Source: Oopsacas minuta
Lineage: Eukaryota > Porifera > Hexactinellida > Lyssacinosida > Leucopsacidae
Length of the DNA: 64,000 nt
NCBI GenBank assembly: GCA_024704765.1
Contig: JAKMXF010000111.1
Location: forward strand, 884,619 to 948,618
Direction: 5' to 3'
Made by a program: the position numbers and the translations under genes. The notes under the pieces are model-generated. The model saw only the letters and a program-made list of their open reading frames with translations, had not been told where the DNA came from and ran no database searches. Positions within the stretch are counted from its first letter, which is position 1, and every line of letters begins with the position of its first letter. Below, piece after piece: positions 21,318-32,087 of this stretch.

Positions 21318-22139
21318 ATGTGTCGCTGTAACACTTATAATTGTTGTGCTTACCTCTGGACCTGTTTGTCTATCATCTCTACATTAATATGCCTATTGGG
21401 TTTCTATCTACCTGTATGGATGGAAGTACGTAATCCATATTTGGAAGATGGTGAGACAAACCCTGTTATATTGAGTGCATACAGAGTGTGCTACTACCCT
21501 GAGTTAACCAATAGGTCAGGAGGAGAGAGAGAATACTCTACACTCAATCCAGAATACAATCCGTGTGTGTTAGAGAGAGATCAAAATACCAACTCTACTT
21601 TCTATCTTAAAGAGTCTAAATGTCCTTCTGGAGTATTAGGAACGTTTACAGACCGTTCTCACGGTTGTAATTACATGGTGTCTCCTCCTTCCTATCCGCT
21701 CTATCATATTTATTGTGGTAGATTAATCAGCTTTGATTCTATCCTGGCTATTGAATGGAAAGCAGCTACATTGCTAATGGGTGTAGGCTCATGTTGTTTA
21801 GTAGTAACAGCATTTATTTCTCTGTTTGGATGCTGTATCCGTAAACTATTCAATATATGCCTTACTCTAGTAGTAGCTGTAGTGCAAATGCTGGGTAGTC
21901 TGTGTTTTGTAGCAGCTATCATTCTGTTTCCAGTAGGATTAAGAAGCACTACTGTACAGACATTATGCTCTTTTGAGACTTGTACAGCTGATATTTTCAA
22001 GCTGGGTATATGTACATTTGGTTGGGCTTATTACTTCACAGCTGTTGGAACATTTTTGTCTCTAATAAGCGCTATTCTCTCAATGACAACAGCTTGTCAT
22101 AAAGACAGAAGTAAAGAAGAAATTCCGTACACAATATGA
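21318..22139 (+). CDS. LHFPL-family tetraspan membrane protein
   Basis: LHFPL proteins are four-pass membrane proteins related to claudins and stargazins; vertebrate members associate with hair-cell channels and GABA-A receptors. The 273 aa product (usual length 200-240) has TM1 at about 12-34, a long extracellular loop (35-145) with many cysteines and N-glycosylation motifs (NRSG, NSTF), and TM2-TM4 at about 148-170, 178-202 and 235-260. Family motifs include EWKAATLLMGVGSCCL, IRKLFNICLTLV, AIILFPVGL and the terminal LGICTFGWAYYFTAVGTFLS, which is the LHFPL signature. The first loop is longer than in vertebrate members. The short cytoplasmic tail is HKDRSKEEIPYTI. Intronless. Confidence 0.85.
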   Translation: MCRCNTYNCCAYLWTCLSIISTLICLLGFYLPVWMEVRNPYLEDGETNPVILSAYRVCYYPELTNRSGGEREYSTLNPEYNPCVLERDQNTNSTFYLKESKCPSGVLGTFTDRSHGCNYMVSPPSYPLYHIYCGRLISFDSILAIEWKAATLLMGVGSCCLVVTAFISLFGCCIRKLFNICLTLVVAVVQMLGSLCFVAAIILFPVGLRSTTVQTLCSFETCTADIFKLGICTFGWAYYFTAVGTFLSLISAILSMTTACHKDRSKEEIPYTI

Positions 22140-22601
22140 TGCTATATTCCGCTCTTTAATTATTTTTTGTTTCTATTCTTGCTGATTCTCAAAAGTTGTT
22201 CATATCATCCCACAGTTTACTAATAGTAACGCTCCTGCACATAGCATATATATCTGAATTAGTTCCTTTTGAATTATGATTAATTATTTTGTCATTTAAT
22301 TCTATTGATGGTTTACTTTCTGATTATGTGTTTATGTTGAATGTTACTTATATTTCACAGTTTATTTATTCGTTAAGTATTGGGATTTGTTTCCAATTGT
22401 GTGTATTTCTATACTACCTAGCCAAAAGTGTTGGAACACCTAGCCACAATTGACACGTGGCACAAACATGCATGCCACTTTAGATCTTTCAACATATTCA
22501 TGCCATGTGCCACTTGTTACTTGTGCCACAAGTGGTATAGTGTTCCAAAACCTTTGGAAAGGAGTGTATGAAAAGTAAATATAATTAAAATAGAATAATC
22601 A
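22140..22601. other. Intergenic with Tc1-like MITE
   Basis: The only structure here is the inverted-repeat element described at 22413-22568. It ends about 35 bases before the ASTE1 start codon, so it forms part of the promoter or 5' UTR. Confidence 0.5.
22413..22568. mobile_element. Tc1/mariner-type MITE
   Basis: The left end ccaaaagtgttggaacac (22422-22439) pairs with the right end gtgttccaaaacctttgg (22540-22557) with two mismatches, and pairing extends outwards to tactacctag / aaaggagtgta. An inner second pairing is formed by ccacaattgacacgtggcac and gtgccacttg...gtgccacaag. The TAC-CC-AAAAG-type end resembles Tc1/mariner inverted repeats. No coding capacity. Confidence 0.7.
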
Positions 22602-24311
22602 ATGGGTATTAGAGGTCTATCTACTTACATACACTCAGATAATGCATGCTGGACTAACATTAACCGTATATTTGAGAGTCAATCTAAAGATTCTTGTTTT
22701 AAACATCGGTTAATAATTGATGGTTCTAATTTGGCGAACTATCTACATGAGAGAAATGGTCTAGACTCTCTATTTGGTGGACAGTATCAAGAACTATACG
22801 AGATATCTACAGCCTTCCTGCAAGCTGTTGTACAGTCAGGATTCCATCCTATTGTAGTGTTAGAAGAGATAGTTGAGGAAGAGAAAAAGGTTACTATCTT
22901 AGCGAGAAAAACAGCTAAGTTACGTGACTTAAATAGATGTGTTCATAATGGTGAGAGTACTACTAGATTTCCTTCCATGGGTTATATCGTATTATCAGAG
23001 GTTGTGACATATCTTAACTTAGAAACTATATTTTGTGACACAGAGGCTGACCCTATTATTTCAGCACTAGCTGCTAGATTAGGAGCTTCTGTGCTCAGTA
23101 ATGATAGTGACTTCTTTCTCACCAAAATTCCTTCTGTTATTTCTCTGAAAACCTTGTCATGGGATAGAGGGCTTCTAGTTGGACACTTTTATAACATAGA
23201 TTCTTTTCTTCAACACAATCGCCTGCAATATTGGGCTGTCCCATATATTGTTATACTATTGGGGAATGACTTCATTCCAGAACCTTTCTATTATAAATTA
23301 AGAAAAACTATTACTAGCCATTTGAGTGGAGATAAGATAATTCGTTTATTTCAGTTATTAAATTCTTTCAAAGATGAATCAGCTTTTAGGGATTGCTTAC
23401 AGTCTCACCTCTCAGCTAATGAATGGAAACAATTCAGATTTCATCACAACAGGACCTATTCTTCTTATCTCAAGCCAGAGGACCAAGTTTTCATTGATCC
23501 AATTCTCTCTCATTATGGCTTAGTATATGCAAATATTCGTAAACATTCAGATTATTCATTTAATGCTCTATTACGATTACCATGGACATGGGGGAGGTTT
23601 ATACGTGGAGAACATTTCTCTCAGTGTTCTGTCCAACATTACCAACGATTACCAGCTAGCGAATGTTCATTGTTGATTCGTTCTTTCATAAACAGTATTC
23701 TGGTAAGAGATAGAATCATTATCGAGTATGTGAACACTAGTTCTTTATGCTTTGAACAGAAAGTAATACAAGCACAAAAGTTGTTACCTGATGGCAATCC
23801 TATTCCCAATCTCGACCAAATCTCTACCATACCACAGATAGACCGATTATCCATCTTTTTAAAGATAACTGGCTCGCATGGAATTGAGATTGAATTCCTC
23901 CCTGAACCCTGGAAAATGTTAGCTGTAACACTTCGCTATTGGTGTCTCTACTGTATGCCATGTCCTGAACCATCATTACTTAAACTAATAGTAAGTTCCT
24001 GTGTTATTACATATCAATATCCAAATCGTAAACCTTATCATAAACTGCTAACTTATAAAGTTAATTCACTCATACGTTATAATTTGCGAACTTTCCACCA
24101 GATTGCACAATGGCATAATACTTATCACGATATATACAGGTTAGCACAAATTCTTGATCTTCCATTATCTAGTCCTTGTCTCTTCTATAACGGCAATCTC
24201 TTGTTTCATATACTATTTGTAAAAGAGTTCAGAGACACTCATTTCCCAGAACTGATAAACACAAAGTCAGAAGAATGGATTAATTATCTTACTCGAGTTA
24301 TTGAGGGGTGA
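22602..24311 (+). CDS. ASTE1: Asteroid homologue, XPG/FEN1-like nuclease family
   Basis: Asteroid proteins are structure-specific nuclease relatives; human ASTE1 acts with shieldin in trimming 3' overhangs at DNA breaks. The 569 aa product (human 679) begins with the XPG-N signature MGIRGLSTYI, then LIIDGSNLANYLHER (about 38-52) with a metal-binding Asp, and an XPG-I-like acidic cluster CDTEADPIISALAARLGA (about 147-164) followed by LSNDSDFFL. The pattern DxxEADP-LSNDSDF is that of Asteroid rather than FEN1, and the H2TH region is replaced by divergent helical sequence ending in the LLGNDFIPEP block. Intronless, with a MITE just upstream. Confidence 0.88.
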   Translation: MGIRGLSTYIHSDNACWTNINRIFESQSKDSCFKHRLIIDGSNLANYLHERNGLDSLFGGQYQELYEISTAFLQAVVQSGFHPIVVLEEIVEEEKKVTILARKTAKLRDLNRCVHNGESTTRFPSMGYIVLSEVVTYLNLETIFCDTEADPIISALAARLGASVLSNDSDFFLTKIPSVISLKTLSWDRGLLVGHFYNIDSFLQHNRLQYWAVPYIVILLGNDFIPEPFYYKLRKTITSHLSGDKIIRLFQLLNSFKDESAFRDCLQSHLSANEWKQFRFHHNRTYSSYLKPEDQVFIDPILSHYGLVYANIRKHSDYSFNALLRLPWTWGRFIRGEHFSQCSVQHYQRLPASECSLLIRSFINSILVRDRIIIEYVNTSSLCFEQKVIQAQKLLPDGNPIPNLDQISTIPQIDRLSIFLKITGSHGIEIEFLPEPWKMLAVTLRYWCLYCMPCPEPSLLKLIVSSCVITYQYPNRKPYHKLLTYKVNSLIRYNLRTFHQIAQWHNTYHDIYRLAQILDLPLSSPCLFYNGNLLFHILFVKEFRDTHFPELINTKSEEWINYLTRVIEG

Positions 24312-24398
24312 TTATTCGTAAAATATTTTTATTTTATTTATTTTTTGCAAGCGAACTGTCGAATTAAATACTTTAAAATAAGCATAATAATACGAATA

Positions 24399-24484
24399 CA
24401 GTAGAAGTCGGATAAGACGTACTACTTCTGGAAACAGATATTAGTATGTATTAACCGGGTGTACGTCTCATCTTTGTCCTCCTG
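24399..24484. mobile_element. 86 bp pogo-type MITE, TA-flanked
   Basis: Starts cagtagaagtcggataagac and ends with the inverted tacgtctcatctttgtcctcctg, with TA on both sides (24397-24398 and 24485-24486). It is a short relative of the 29697-29882 element and lies 35 bases upstream of the FIG4 start codon. Confidence 0.75.
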
Positions 24485-24519
24485 TATTAAGTGCTAGTAA
24501 ATCTAATGATATATGAAGA

Positions 24520-27500
24520 ATGCCTAAAGAGAAATGCCTCGGGTTTAAAGAAGTAACCCGTACAATACACCGTATATCTATCTATCAGACAAATGCTCGT
24601 ATATACGTTATAGGATCTGATTTCTCTCAGAGCTACTATCGCCTCCTAAAAATTGATAGAACCGAACCAAAAAGCTTGCTGATAGATGATGACAACCGTA
24701 AGTACACAGAGAAAGAGATGGATGAAATTCTTAAAATGATAGACGGAGGTAATACTAATTCTGTTAATAAGACTAGTGGCTTACAGAAAACCGCATCTTC
24801 ATTCGGTATCGTGGGATTTGTCAGGTTCTTAGAAGGCTATTATATCCTGATGATTACTAAAAGAAGGAAAGTTGCAATTATTGGTGGACATTTGATATAC
24901 AAGATCGAAGATGCAGTATTACTGTATATTTCTCCAACTGCTAATAAGGTTATACAATAAAAGATATAAATTTTATACTTTAACAATTATATTCTATAGT
25001 TGAACCCAGAAGAATCTCGTTACGTCAAAACATTCTTGAACGTAGATCTTAGTAGCAATTTCTACTTCAGCTACAGCTATGATCTCACCAACACTCTACA
25101 GACTCTAATGCGATTACATCCCACTCAGCCTCCTCCTGCTACCAAATTCGTGTGGAACTCTCATTTACTGAAAGACTTCAAACACAGAGTAAATCCTGAA
25201 TGGGTATTACCTGTAGTACATGGCTTTATATCTCAGAACTGTATCAATGTGTTTGGAAGGTAAATATCAGTATAAGAGGCCGTTCAAACGTTACGCTACC
25301 AAGGGGAGGGAGGGGGTAAAATTTCTTTTACGACTTATAGCTTACAATAAATCTTTATTAACCTATCTTTAGATCTCTATACGTAACACTAATAGCTCGT
25401 AGATCCCGCTATTACGCAGGTACCAGGTACTTAAAGAGAGGTATGGATGATCTGGGTAATGTAGCTAATGATGTAGAGACAGAACAGATAGTATACGAAT
25501 CATACTCAATATCACATCGTACTGGAAAATACACATCTTTCGTACAACTCAGAGGATCAGTACCTGGATTCTGGTCTCAAGATATCCAAGGAGTTAAACC
25601 TAAACCTCCAATACGAATAGACAGAGGGAGTCCGTTCTTTGTGGGTGCTGCTAGACATTTCAACTCCTGTCTGGCTAGGTACGGATGTCCTGTGGTTATT
25701 TTCAATCTTGTTAAGAAAAAGGAGAAGAGACCTCATGAATCTCTACTCAGTCATGAGCTAGAGAGCTCTGTAAGTTTTGTTACATAAACTTATTCTATTT
25801 AGCTAACTATTGATTCACTAATAGGTCACTTACCTGAATCAATTCCTGCCTCCTGACTTCAAGATACACTATCTGCATTGTGATATGGCTCGCATAACAC
25901 GCTCCAAGGAAAGAAGCATTATTGATTTATTAGAAAATCTGTCTAAGCGAGTAGTTAAGCTGAATGGGTTCTTTCATAGTGGATGCGAGCTAGCTTGTAA
26001 CCAAGTACGATCCAATCCAGACTGGGAGGGGATGGGAGGACGTTTCTACACCCCTGACACCCCTGGGAGAGACCAGACAGGAGTGGTACGGGTAAACTGT
26101 GTAGATTGTCTAGACAGGACGAACACGGCTCAGTTTATGATTGGGAAGTGTGCCTTAGGATTCCAGCTGTATGCCCTAGGAGTAGTAGACAATCCTCAGC
26201 TCTATTTTGACTCAGATATAGTTAAGATGTTTGAAGAGATGTATGAAGCACATGGTGATACTATAGCTCTACAGTATGGTGGATCTAACCTTGGTATAAC
26301 TATATTATTTCGTTATTTAGTTATTATATTATGATATATTCTACTAGTTCACCGTATTCGTACATATCGTAAGATATCACCAATCACATCTCATGGACGT
26401 GACATAATGCAGACAGTAGCTAGGTACTATAACAATGCTTTTGCTGATCAAGATAAGCAAATGGCTATAAATCTATTTCTGGGTGTATATATACCTGAGG
26501 ACAATACATCACATCTATGGGAGCTCTCCACTGATTACTATCTTCACCATCTCTTCACAACTTCTCTCGTATGCCCACGGCCACTCAGTTACACCAAGTG
26601 GTGGACTGATGACGTAATCATGAGTCTACCTAGGCCTGTTTTTCAAGTAAGTGATTGTATGCTTTTTCTAATTATTTTTGGTGTTTAGGTTTCCGTTAAT
26701 TAGGCACAAGGAATAGTAACGGAAAATATCTCACCTCATTTACAAGTTAACTTATCAAATTCACCACTTGATGAATATATTAAGCCCAAGTATGTGAAGC
26801 AGGTTCCGTCTCTCTCTTATAAATACGAGGAGTTCTACTCTCCTAACGAGCTAACAGTTCTCCACAAACTATTCAGCTATACTCTCAATTCTCAGTACAG
26901 TACTACTGAGTATATGCCTACTGATGCTAAGGATATGAGTCCATTCACAGTACGTACAAGGAGCAGTGGACAGAGTAAAGTCGTGCAAGGCAAGAAAGTA
27001 GCTACTGAGAGAAAGACGATAGGTGGTACTCCAGCTCAGCCAGGAAGTGATGAAGATGATGACGAGCTGAGTGACAATAGTAGTGACTCTGATACTGATT
27101 CATTGCTGGGAGGTATAGCTCATTACAGAGAGAGCTATCTCTCTCTAGGTACTTCTGGAAAACATGTAAATACTCCTAAACACGTGAGTAATCATTCAAG
27201 TATTAATTCATAATAATTATTACAAATGTATTAATTTGAATGCTACAATTATATAATATTTAAATTACTTTATTGTGTATTATATGGTAACCTAATTAAA
27301 TAATCAATTAATCATTTGAACTATTCACCTTAACCATTATGTATTCTACGTATGAACCTTTGCCATAAAGTTAACATATCAATTCGTCTTATATGTCCTT
27401 GGGTATATAGCTAAATGGTATATGCTCTATCAGCTAGTATCAGTCAGTCCACCATAAATGCTTACAATTGCTTATTCATATTCCTTACGTGGTTAAACTA

Positions 27501-27945
27501 AAACTTCTGTAAGTATCCCTTTTCTAAATATCTATTTATACATTATATTCTGCAGTTCTTTATTCGATTCTCTTAGGCTAGTTCTATCTCTACTACGAAT
27601 ATCCGATATGGATTCGACCTAGAAGAACCAGATCCATCTTCCCTGTCACTCTACCAAACAACCGAATTGAGTTACCAACAATGTTTTGCTGATGCTAATC
27701 ACGGTGAGAAATTGACAGTTGAACAGGCTTCTAATGATTTAAAGAATTGGATAACTGCTTCCCCTGAATATATTGATAATCAGAGCAATCCATTACCAAC
27801 CGTATCTGACGAATCTCTTAAAATATATTCTGATAGCGTGTTGGTATCCAAAAATGGCCCTAAGGACCCCTTAGCGCCTTGTATGGAACTTTATTATATG
27901 TATGAGAAACCCCTCTCTATCCCACGTTACGATCCTCTCTTTTGA
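24520..27945 (+). CDS. FIG4: Polyphosphoinositide phosphatase FIG4 (SAC domain)
   Basis: FIG4 removes the 5-phosphate of PI(3,5)P2 and sits with PIKfyve and VAC14 on endolysosomes. Seven exons join in frame: 24520-24948, 25000-25259, 25373-25769, 25825-26293, 26348-26646, 26704-27183 and 27577-27945, giving 900 aa (human 907). The N-terminus IHRISIYQTNARIYVIG and YYRLLKIDRTEP match the family. The SAC catalytic CX5R motif NCVDCLDRTNTAQFM is intact (Cys about 453), followed by ALQYGGS and, across the exon 4/5 join, LVHRIRTYRKISP and DIMQTVARYYNNAF. Exon 6 carries an acidic low-complexity stretch (SDEDDDELSDNSSDSDTDS) and exon 7 the tail SIPRYDPLF. Splice phases agree at every join. Intron 2 contains part of a MITE. 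Confidence 0.95.
25276..25335. mobile_element. Partial MITE copy in FIG4 intron 2
   Basis: The sequence gccgttcaaacgttacgc followed by taccaaggggaggg and taaaatttc matches the left end and an internal tract of the 9195-9338 element, with the middle missing. No right end is present. Confidence 0.6.
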
Positions 27946-28097
27946 ATAGACACTGAATAGCTGTAAAATATTATTTGGTATTATGTGTATATGTTGAAAT
28001 TGAAACTGGAATATTCTATTTCAGCTTAGTTTAGCTATAAATAAATTTACTCTCTTTCTTAAATATATTAATTAATTAGGTATAGGTCTCGATAGAC

Positions 28098-29423
28098 ATG
28101 GCTAATTCATGCGGAACTTCAACTAACTCCCTCAGCTCTAATCTCAGTTTAGAGTCAGATATATTCCAGAAAGAATATGATCATTCACCCATTCAACCCA
28201 CTGAATCAATTCGCTATCTCTCCGACATAGACAAGAGACATTTAACTGCACTGAGAAGTCAGAAAGAAATGTTACAACAAGAAATCCGTGCTCGCAAGCA
28301 AGAGCTTACTGTTATTAATTTTGAAATAGAAAATATGAGTGAATTCTTGGAAGAGGAAGAGAAATCTGATCGTAGACGGAAACAGATTATTAAAAACGTG
28401 GTAGCAAAGTTCAACGAGAAGCCGAAAGATGGAATAGATATGGCTGTACAGAACGATATAGTTGAGTCTAGTCCTGAAGCTATTGCTAAGTTTCTATACA
28501 AGCAGGATAGACTAGCAAAACAAGCTATTGGAGACTACATCGGAGAGCACTGGGAGTTCAATTTACAGGTAATGAATGAATTTGTACAATTACAAGACTT
28601 TAGTGGAAATTCGCTTGTAGATGCCTTACGTCTCTTCCTATCCTCATTCCATCTCCCAGGGGAAGCACCCAAGGTAGATCGACTGATGGAAGCTTTCTCA
28701 AAACAGTATTGTTCTCAGAATAAGACAGATTTCAAACATACTGACACATGTTATATCTTATCATTCGCTATTATTATGCTCAACACGTCTCTACACAATC
28801 CTTCAGTACGTGAAAAAGATAGACTAACTAAGGAACAGTTCATAAGCATGAATCGGGGCATTAATCAGGGAGAAAATCTTCCCAGAGAAATGCTTGACAA
28901 CACCTTCAATGAGATTAGTCAGGAACCATTTCAAGTACCAGGACAGCATGGAAATGTAATAGAGACATTCTTCCAGCCGGATAAGACTGGTTATCTTATC
29001 AAAGAAGGTGGTAAGCACAAGTCTAAGCATAAGAGATGGTTTATCCTGAATGATTCTAATCTCTACTATTTCAAGAATCAGGCAGACAACGAATTGATCG
29101 GTTCCATACCTTTGGAGAATCTACAAGTTAGAGACAGGAGTATTCCAGGTAAGGGGAACTACACATTTGAGATTTTGAGTGAGAATGGTATCATCAAGGC
29201 TTGGAAGAAGGACCCGGAGGGACGTCCAGTCCCTGGTAACCATTTCAGTTACAAACTAATCGCTCCTAGCATGCATGAGAAAGATGATTGGATAAAAGCT
29301 ATACTCACTTCCATCAGTAGAGATCCTTTCTACGAAGTTTTGAGTGCTAGAAAGAACCAGGCTTGTGGGATTGATAAGAAAGAGAGTATTGTATCAATTA
29401 CTAAGGTACATAATCATAATTAA
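28098..29423 (+). CDS. CYTH: Cytohesin, Arf guanine-nucleotide exchange factor
   Basis: Cytohesins activate Arf1/Arf6 at the plasma membrane and are recruited by phosphoinositides. The 441 aa product has an N-terminal coiled coil (about 48-95), a Sec7 domain (about 110-290) and a PH domain (about 294-405). The Sec7 active site FHLPGEAPKVDRLMEAF contains the catalytic glutamate (about 189), and the second conserved block CYILSFAIIMLNTSLHNP is intact. The PH domain starts TGYLIKEGGKHKSKHKRWF, with basic residues for PIP binding, and ends in the family signature SISRDPFYEVLSARK. The domain order and C-terminus are those of vertebrate cytohesins 1-4; a single ancestral gene is expected here. Intronless, unlike vertebrate genes. 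Confidence 0.95.
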   Translation: MANSCGTSTNSLSSNLSLESDIFQKEYDHSPIQPTESIRYLSDIDKRHLTALRSQKEMLQQEIRARKQELTVINFEIENMSEFLEEEEKSDRRRKQIIKNVVAKFNEKPKDGIDMAVQNDIVESSPEAIAKFLYKQDRLAKQAIGDYIGEHWEFNLQVMNEFVQLQDFSGNSLVDALRLFLSSFHLPGEAPKVDRLMEAFSKQYCSQNKTDFKHTDTCYILSFAIIMLNTSLHNPSVREKDRLTKEQFISMNRGINQGENLPREMLDNTFNEISQEPFQVPGQHGNVIETFFQPDKTGYLIKEGGKHKSKHKRWFILNDSNLYYFKNQADNELIGSIPLENLQVRDRSIPGKGNYTFEILSENGIIKAWKKDPEGRPVPGNHFSYKLIAPSMHEKDDWIKAILTSISRDPFYEVLSARKNQACGIDKKESIVSITKVHNHN

Positions 29424-29906
29424 CTGCTTGGTGAATTGAGATGTATAAATAATTGTTTTTGCTGTTAACATTTGCTCAATATACTGTTATACTAACTGAT
29501 ATTTTTATGTAGTGCTAATTTCAAATAATTCTTATTTCTCAGCTTATTTCTCTGAATTAATTCGATCATATGCTATGATTCGATATTTTCAACAAATCTT
29601 ATGACATGTCTTAACGTTCAGAATTAAGCAGTTTCCACTGTATGAAGATTCTGAAAATGCTCTCACTAGTGCTCTCACTAGTTATGCGTAAGTATACAGT
29701 AGAACTCGGATAAGACGTACTCGGCTTAAGACGTACACTCGGTTAAGACGTACTATTTCTTATATCCCAAAATATCAGTCATCATTATTTGTAATGCAAA
29801 CATATTCGGATAAGACGTACACTCGGTTAAGACGTACTAATCTCTGTTTCCCGAGGGGGTACGTCTTATCCGAGTTCTACTGTATTTAGTGTATTTTAGC
29901 AGGATT
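29424..29906. other. Intergenic holding a complete MITE
   Basis: Between cytohesin and the SET/TPR gene. Besides the element at 29697-29882 I see a tandem duplication tgctctcactag / tgctctcactag near 29658-29681 and nothing coding. Confidence 0.5.
29697..29882. mobile_element. 186 bp pogo-type MITE, TA-flanked, internal repeats
   Basis: Left end cagtagaactcggataagac (29697) and right end gtcttatccgagttctactg (to 29882) are perfect inverted repeats of 20 or more bases, and the element is flanked by TA on both sides. The interior repeats the 12-mer ttaagacgtac/ataagacgtac five times in direct orientation. CAGT ends with a TA target duplication place it with pogo/Tigger-type elements. It ends 24 bases before the SET/TPR start codon. 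Confidence 0.9.
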
Positions 29907-32087
29907 ATGATACCCTCAGACATATGTCAGGCAGAAAGGCAATTACGGCAGAAATTAACGACTTCTTTCGATTCACCTCGGAATAAGAAGAACATACCAA
30001 AGAATTTCATATTGCGCAATAATCATTATTCAAAAGAATTTTTGCTTTCTAACCATCAAACAAGATTAATAAATAGGAACCTTCCTCCTGTTATTCCATT
30101 TCCAATTACATGTAATGATGCAGTATCTTCATCTAAGATGACTGTATTTGGTACACAAGACATTAAGAAATATGAAAACACATATACCCCCATCAAAATA
30201 CATGATTTGGTACCAGGTGTAGTGAACAAAAAGAGCATTCTATATGCTAAAGCGATAGTAGAAAGTAGTATAATGACATCACTTCATTCAGTTATAGAGG
30301 ATGAGTATGGAGGTGCTTGTAAACTCTGTGTTTATAATTTGACCTCAGAGCAAGTGAAAGGGTTCTGTAAGGGCGTTAAGATGGCTATACTAAATCCATA
30401 TTATAAAGAAGCTAAAGACGGTATGTGTATGATACGAGTAGATAATCCTATGGAAGTGATACTCATGCAACCAGATACACCAGACTCTCCTTTCATTCTT
30501 CCCAGTGAGCATAGAGATAGAGGTAACGAGCTGTTCAAGGAGAACAAACTATCTGAAGCAGTAGAGGAATATAGTCAGGCTATTATGGGAGACAGACGTG
30601 ACCCATTCTTTTACAGCAACAGATCTCTCTGTTACATAAAACTGAATCAGTTTGAAGCAGCTCTGTCTGATGCAATCACTGCATCTAATATAGATCCAAC
30701 TAATTCTAAGTTCAATTACAGAGCAGCTATGGCTTGGTCTGGTATAGGGAACTATCAGCGAGCAATCGAAATATTGAGAGAATTGATCATGAGAGAGAAA
30801 GAGAATGCTCTGAAACAGACTTTTCAAGATAGACTGAGAGTAGAGAACTTGCATCTAGCACAACAAAATGGTGAGATTGATCTTAAGAAACTAGATAGTA
30901 TGGTGTTAGCAGGCCTATCAGTGCAAATGGCTGATTTCATTGGACCGATTACACTGAAGAAATCTAGTGTTACAGGTTGTGCTGATAGAGGATTATTTGC
31001 TACTCGTGACATCAGAAGTGGAGAGGTTATACACGTTTCTAAGGCAGCTGTATTTCTTGGTGAGTATAAAATGGATTACACAGAACGAATAGAACTCAGT
31101 TCTGACCTTTCAGTATCGGCTCCATACCAAATTCTTGTAAATAAACTAACTCAGAAAATGAATAAGTCTAAACTGTTCGCACATAGAGTATTAAACTTAG
31201 TTGAAGATCATAAAACATCCCCATTCTATACAAATATTGAACTCTATACAGATAAAGGATATGATTCTGTAAGAGAGTTAGATTCTCTTGAATTCTCAAT
31301 TGATAATATTCGCATTATAGCAACTGAAAAGGGGATTGGTACTGTGTTACAAGATGGATGTAATATGGTTGATTCTTTACCAATCATTAAAGAACAATAT
31401 TTGAGGTCAGGTGCTTATAAATACGGACTGTGGTTTATTCCATCTTTACTCAATCATTCTTGTCTTGGTAATATTGTTAGAATTGTGAAAGGAGAAATTT
31501 GTGTATTGAAAGTATTTAGGGATGTTAAAGCTGGAGAAGAATTATTTATTTCTAAGTTTGACGGAAGTTTTAATCTATCATTACAAGCAAGAATAAAATC
31601 ATTGAAGTCATTACATGGATATATTTGTAATTGTCTACATTGTAAATATGAATCTGAGCCAAATATAACTCCTCTATTAACACAGGTATCAACTTTATAC
31701 ACTGAGATAAAAAACCTATGGGATAATTATGCATGTAACTCCCCGCAATTATTGGAATCTCCTCTCCCAGTTTCCAAGTACAGAGAATTGGTAACACGTG
31801 CGATAGAACTTGCAGATGCACTGGGGTTAGATCCTCGAACCTTCTGTGGGCCCCTCTGGTCTGGTTTCATAAATCTCACATGTATAAAGTCTGCCCCTGT
31901 TTCAGATCAGCTGTTTCTTTGTGAGAAGATCCGAAATTACTTATGTGAGCTTGAGGTGTATCACCAACTTACTTATTGGAAGAATTATAACATTCTTTGT
32001 ATGGAAACTTTCGGGCCTTCCAACCCTAAAACAAAGGAAGCTGGATTTGCACTTTGTAGGTTTGATAATCTCTTCAAGTGGGTGTGA
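29907..32087 (+). CDS. SET-domain protein with TPR repeats
   Basis: SET proteins are lysine methyltransferases. The frame begins six codons earlier with GTG, but the first ATG is at 29907, giving 726 aa. TPR-like repeats occupy about 198-290 (ERNELFKENK-type sequence, EAVEEYSQAIMGDRRDPFFY, NRSLCYIKLNQFEAALSDA). A split SET domain follows: the first part is DRGLFATRDIRSGEVI (about 360-375), the catalytic core is LLNHSCLGNIVRI with VKAGEELFISKF (about 515-550), and a post-SET CNCLHC follows. The arrangement resembles SMYD4 (TPR then SET), but the MYND zinc finger that interrupts the SET domain of SMYD proteins is absent; no clustered cysteines are found in the insert. Substrate unknown. Intronless. 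Confidence 0.85.
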   Translation: MIPSDICQAERQLRQKLTTSFDSPRNKKNIPKNFILRNNHYSKEFLLSNHQTRLINRNLPPVIPFPITCNDAVSSSKMTVFGTQDIKKYENTYTPIKIHDLVPGVVNKKSILYAKAIVESSIMTSLHSVIEDEYGGACKLCVYNLTSEQVKGFCKGVKMAILNPYYKEAKDGMCMIRVDNPMEVILMQPDTPDSPFILPSEHRDRGNELFKENKLSEAVEEYSQAIMGDRRDPFFYSNRSLCYIKLNQFEAALSDAITASNIDPTNSKFNYRAAMAWSGIGNYQRAIEILRELIMREKENALKQTFQDRLRVENLHLAQQNGEIDLKKLDSMVLAGLSVQMADFIGPITLKKSSVTGCADRGLFATRDIRSGEVIHVSKAAVFLGEYKMDYTERIELSSDLSVSAPYQILVNKLTQKMNKSKLFAHRVLNLVEDHKTSPFYTNIELYTDKGYDSVRELDSLEFSIDNIRIIATEKGIGTVLQDGCNMVDSLPIIKEQYLRSGAYKYGLWFIPSLLNHSCLGNIVRIVKGEICVLKVFRDVKAGEELFISKFDGSFNLSLQARIKSLKSLHGYICNCLHCKYESEPNITPLLTQVSTLYTEIKNLWDNYACNSPQLLESPLPVSKYRELVTRAIELADALGLDPRTFCGPLWSGFINLTCIKSAPVSDQLFLCEKIRNYLCELEVYHQLTYWKNYNILCMETFGPSNPKTKEAGFALCRFDNLFKWV

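Noticed and set aside
27419-27460. tRNA-like look of ctaaatggtatatgctctat in FIG4 intron 6
   Set aside because: I could not fold a cloverleaf with a T-loop and acceptor stem around it.
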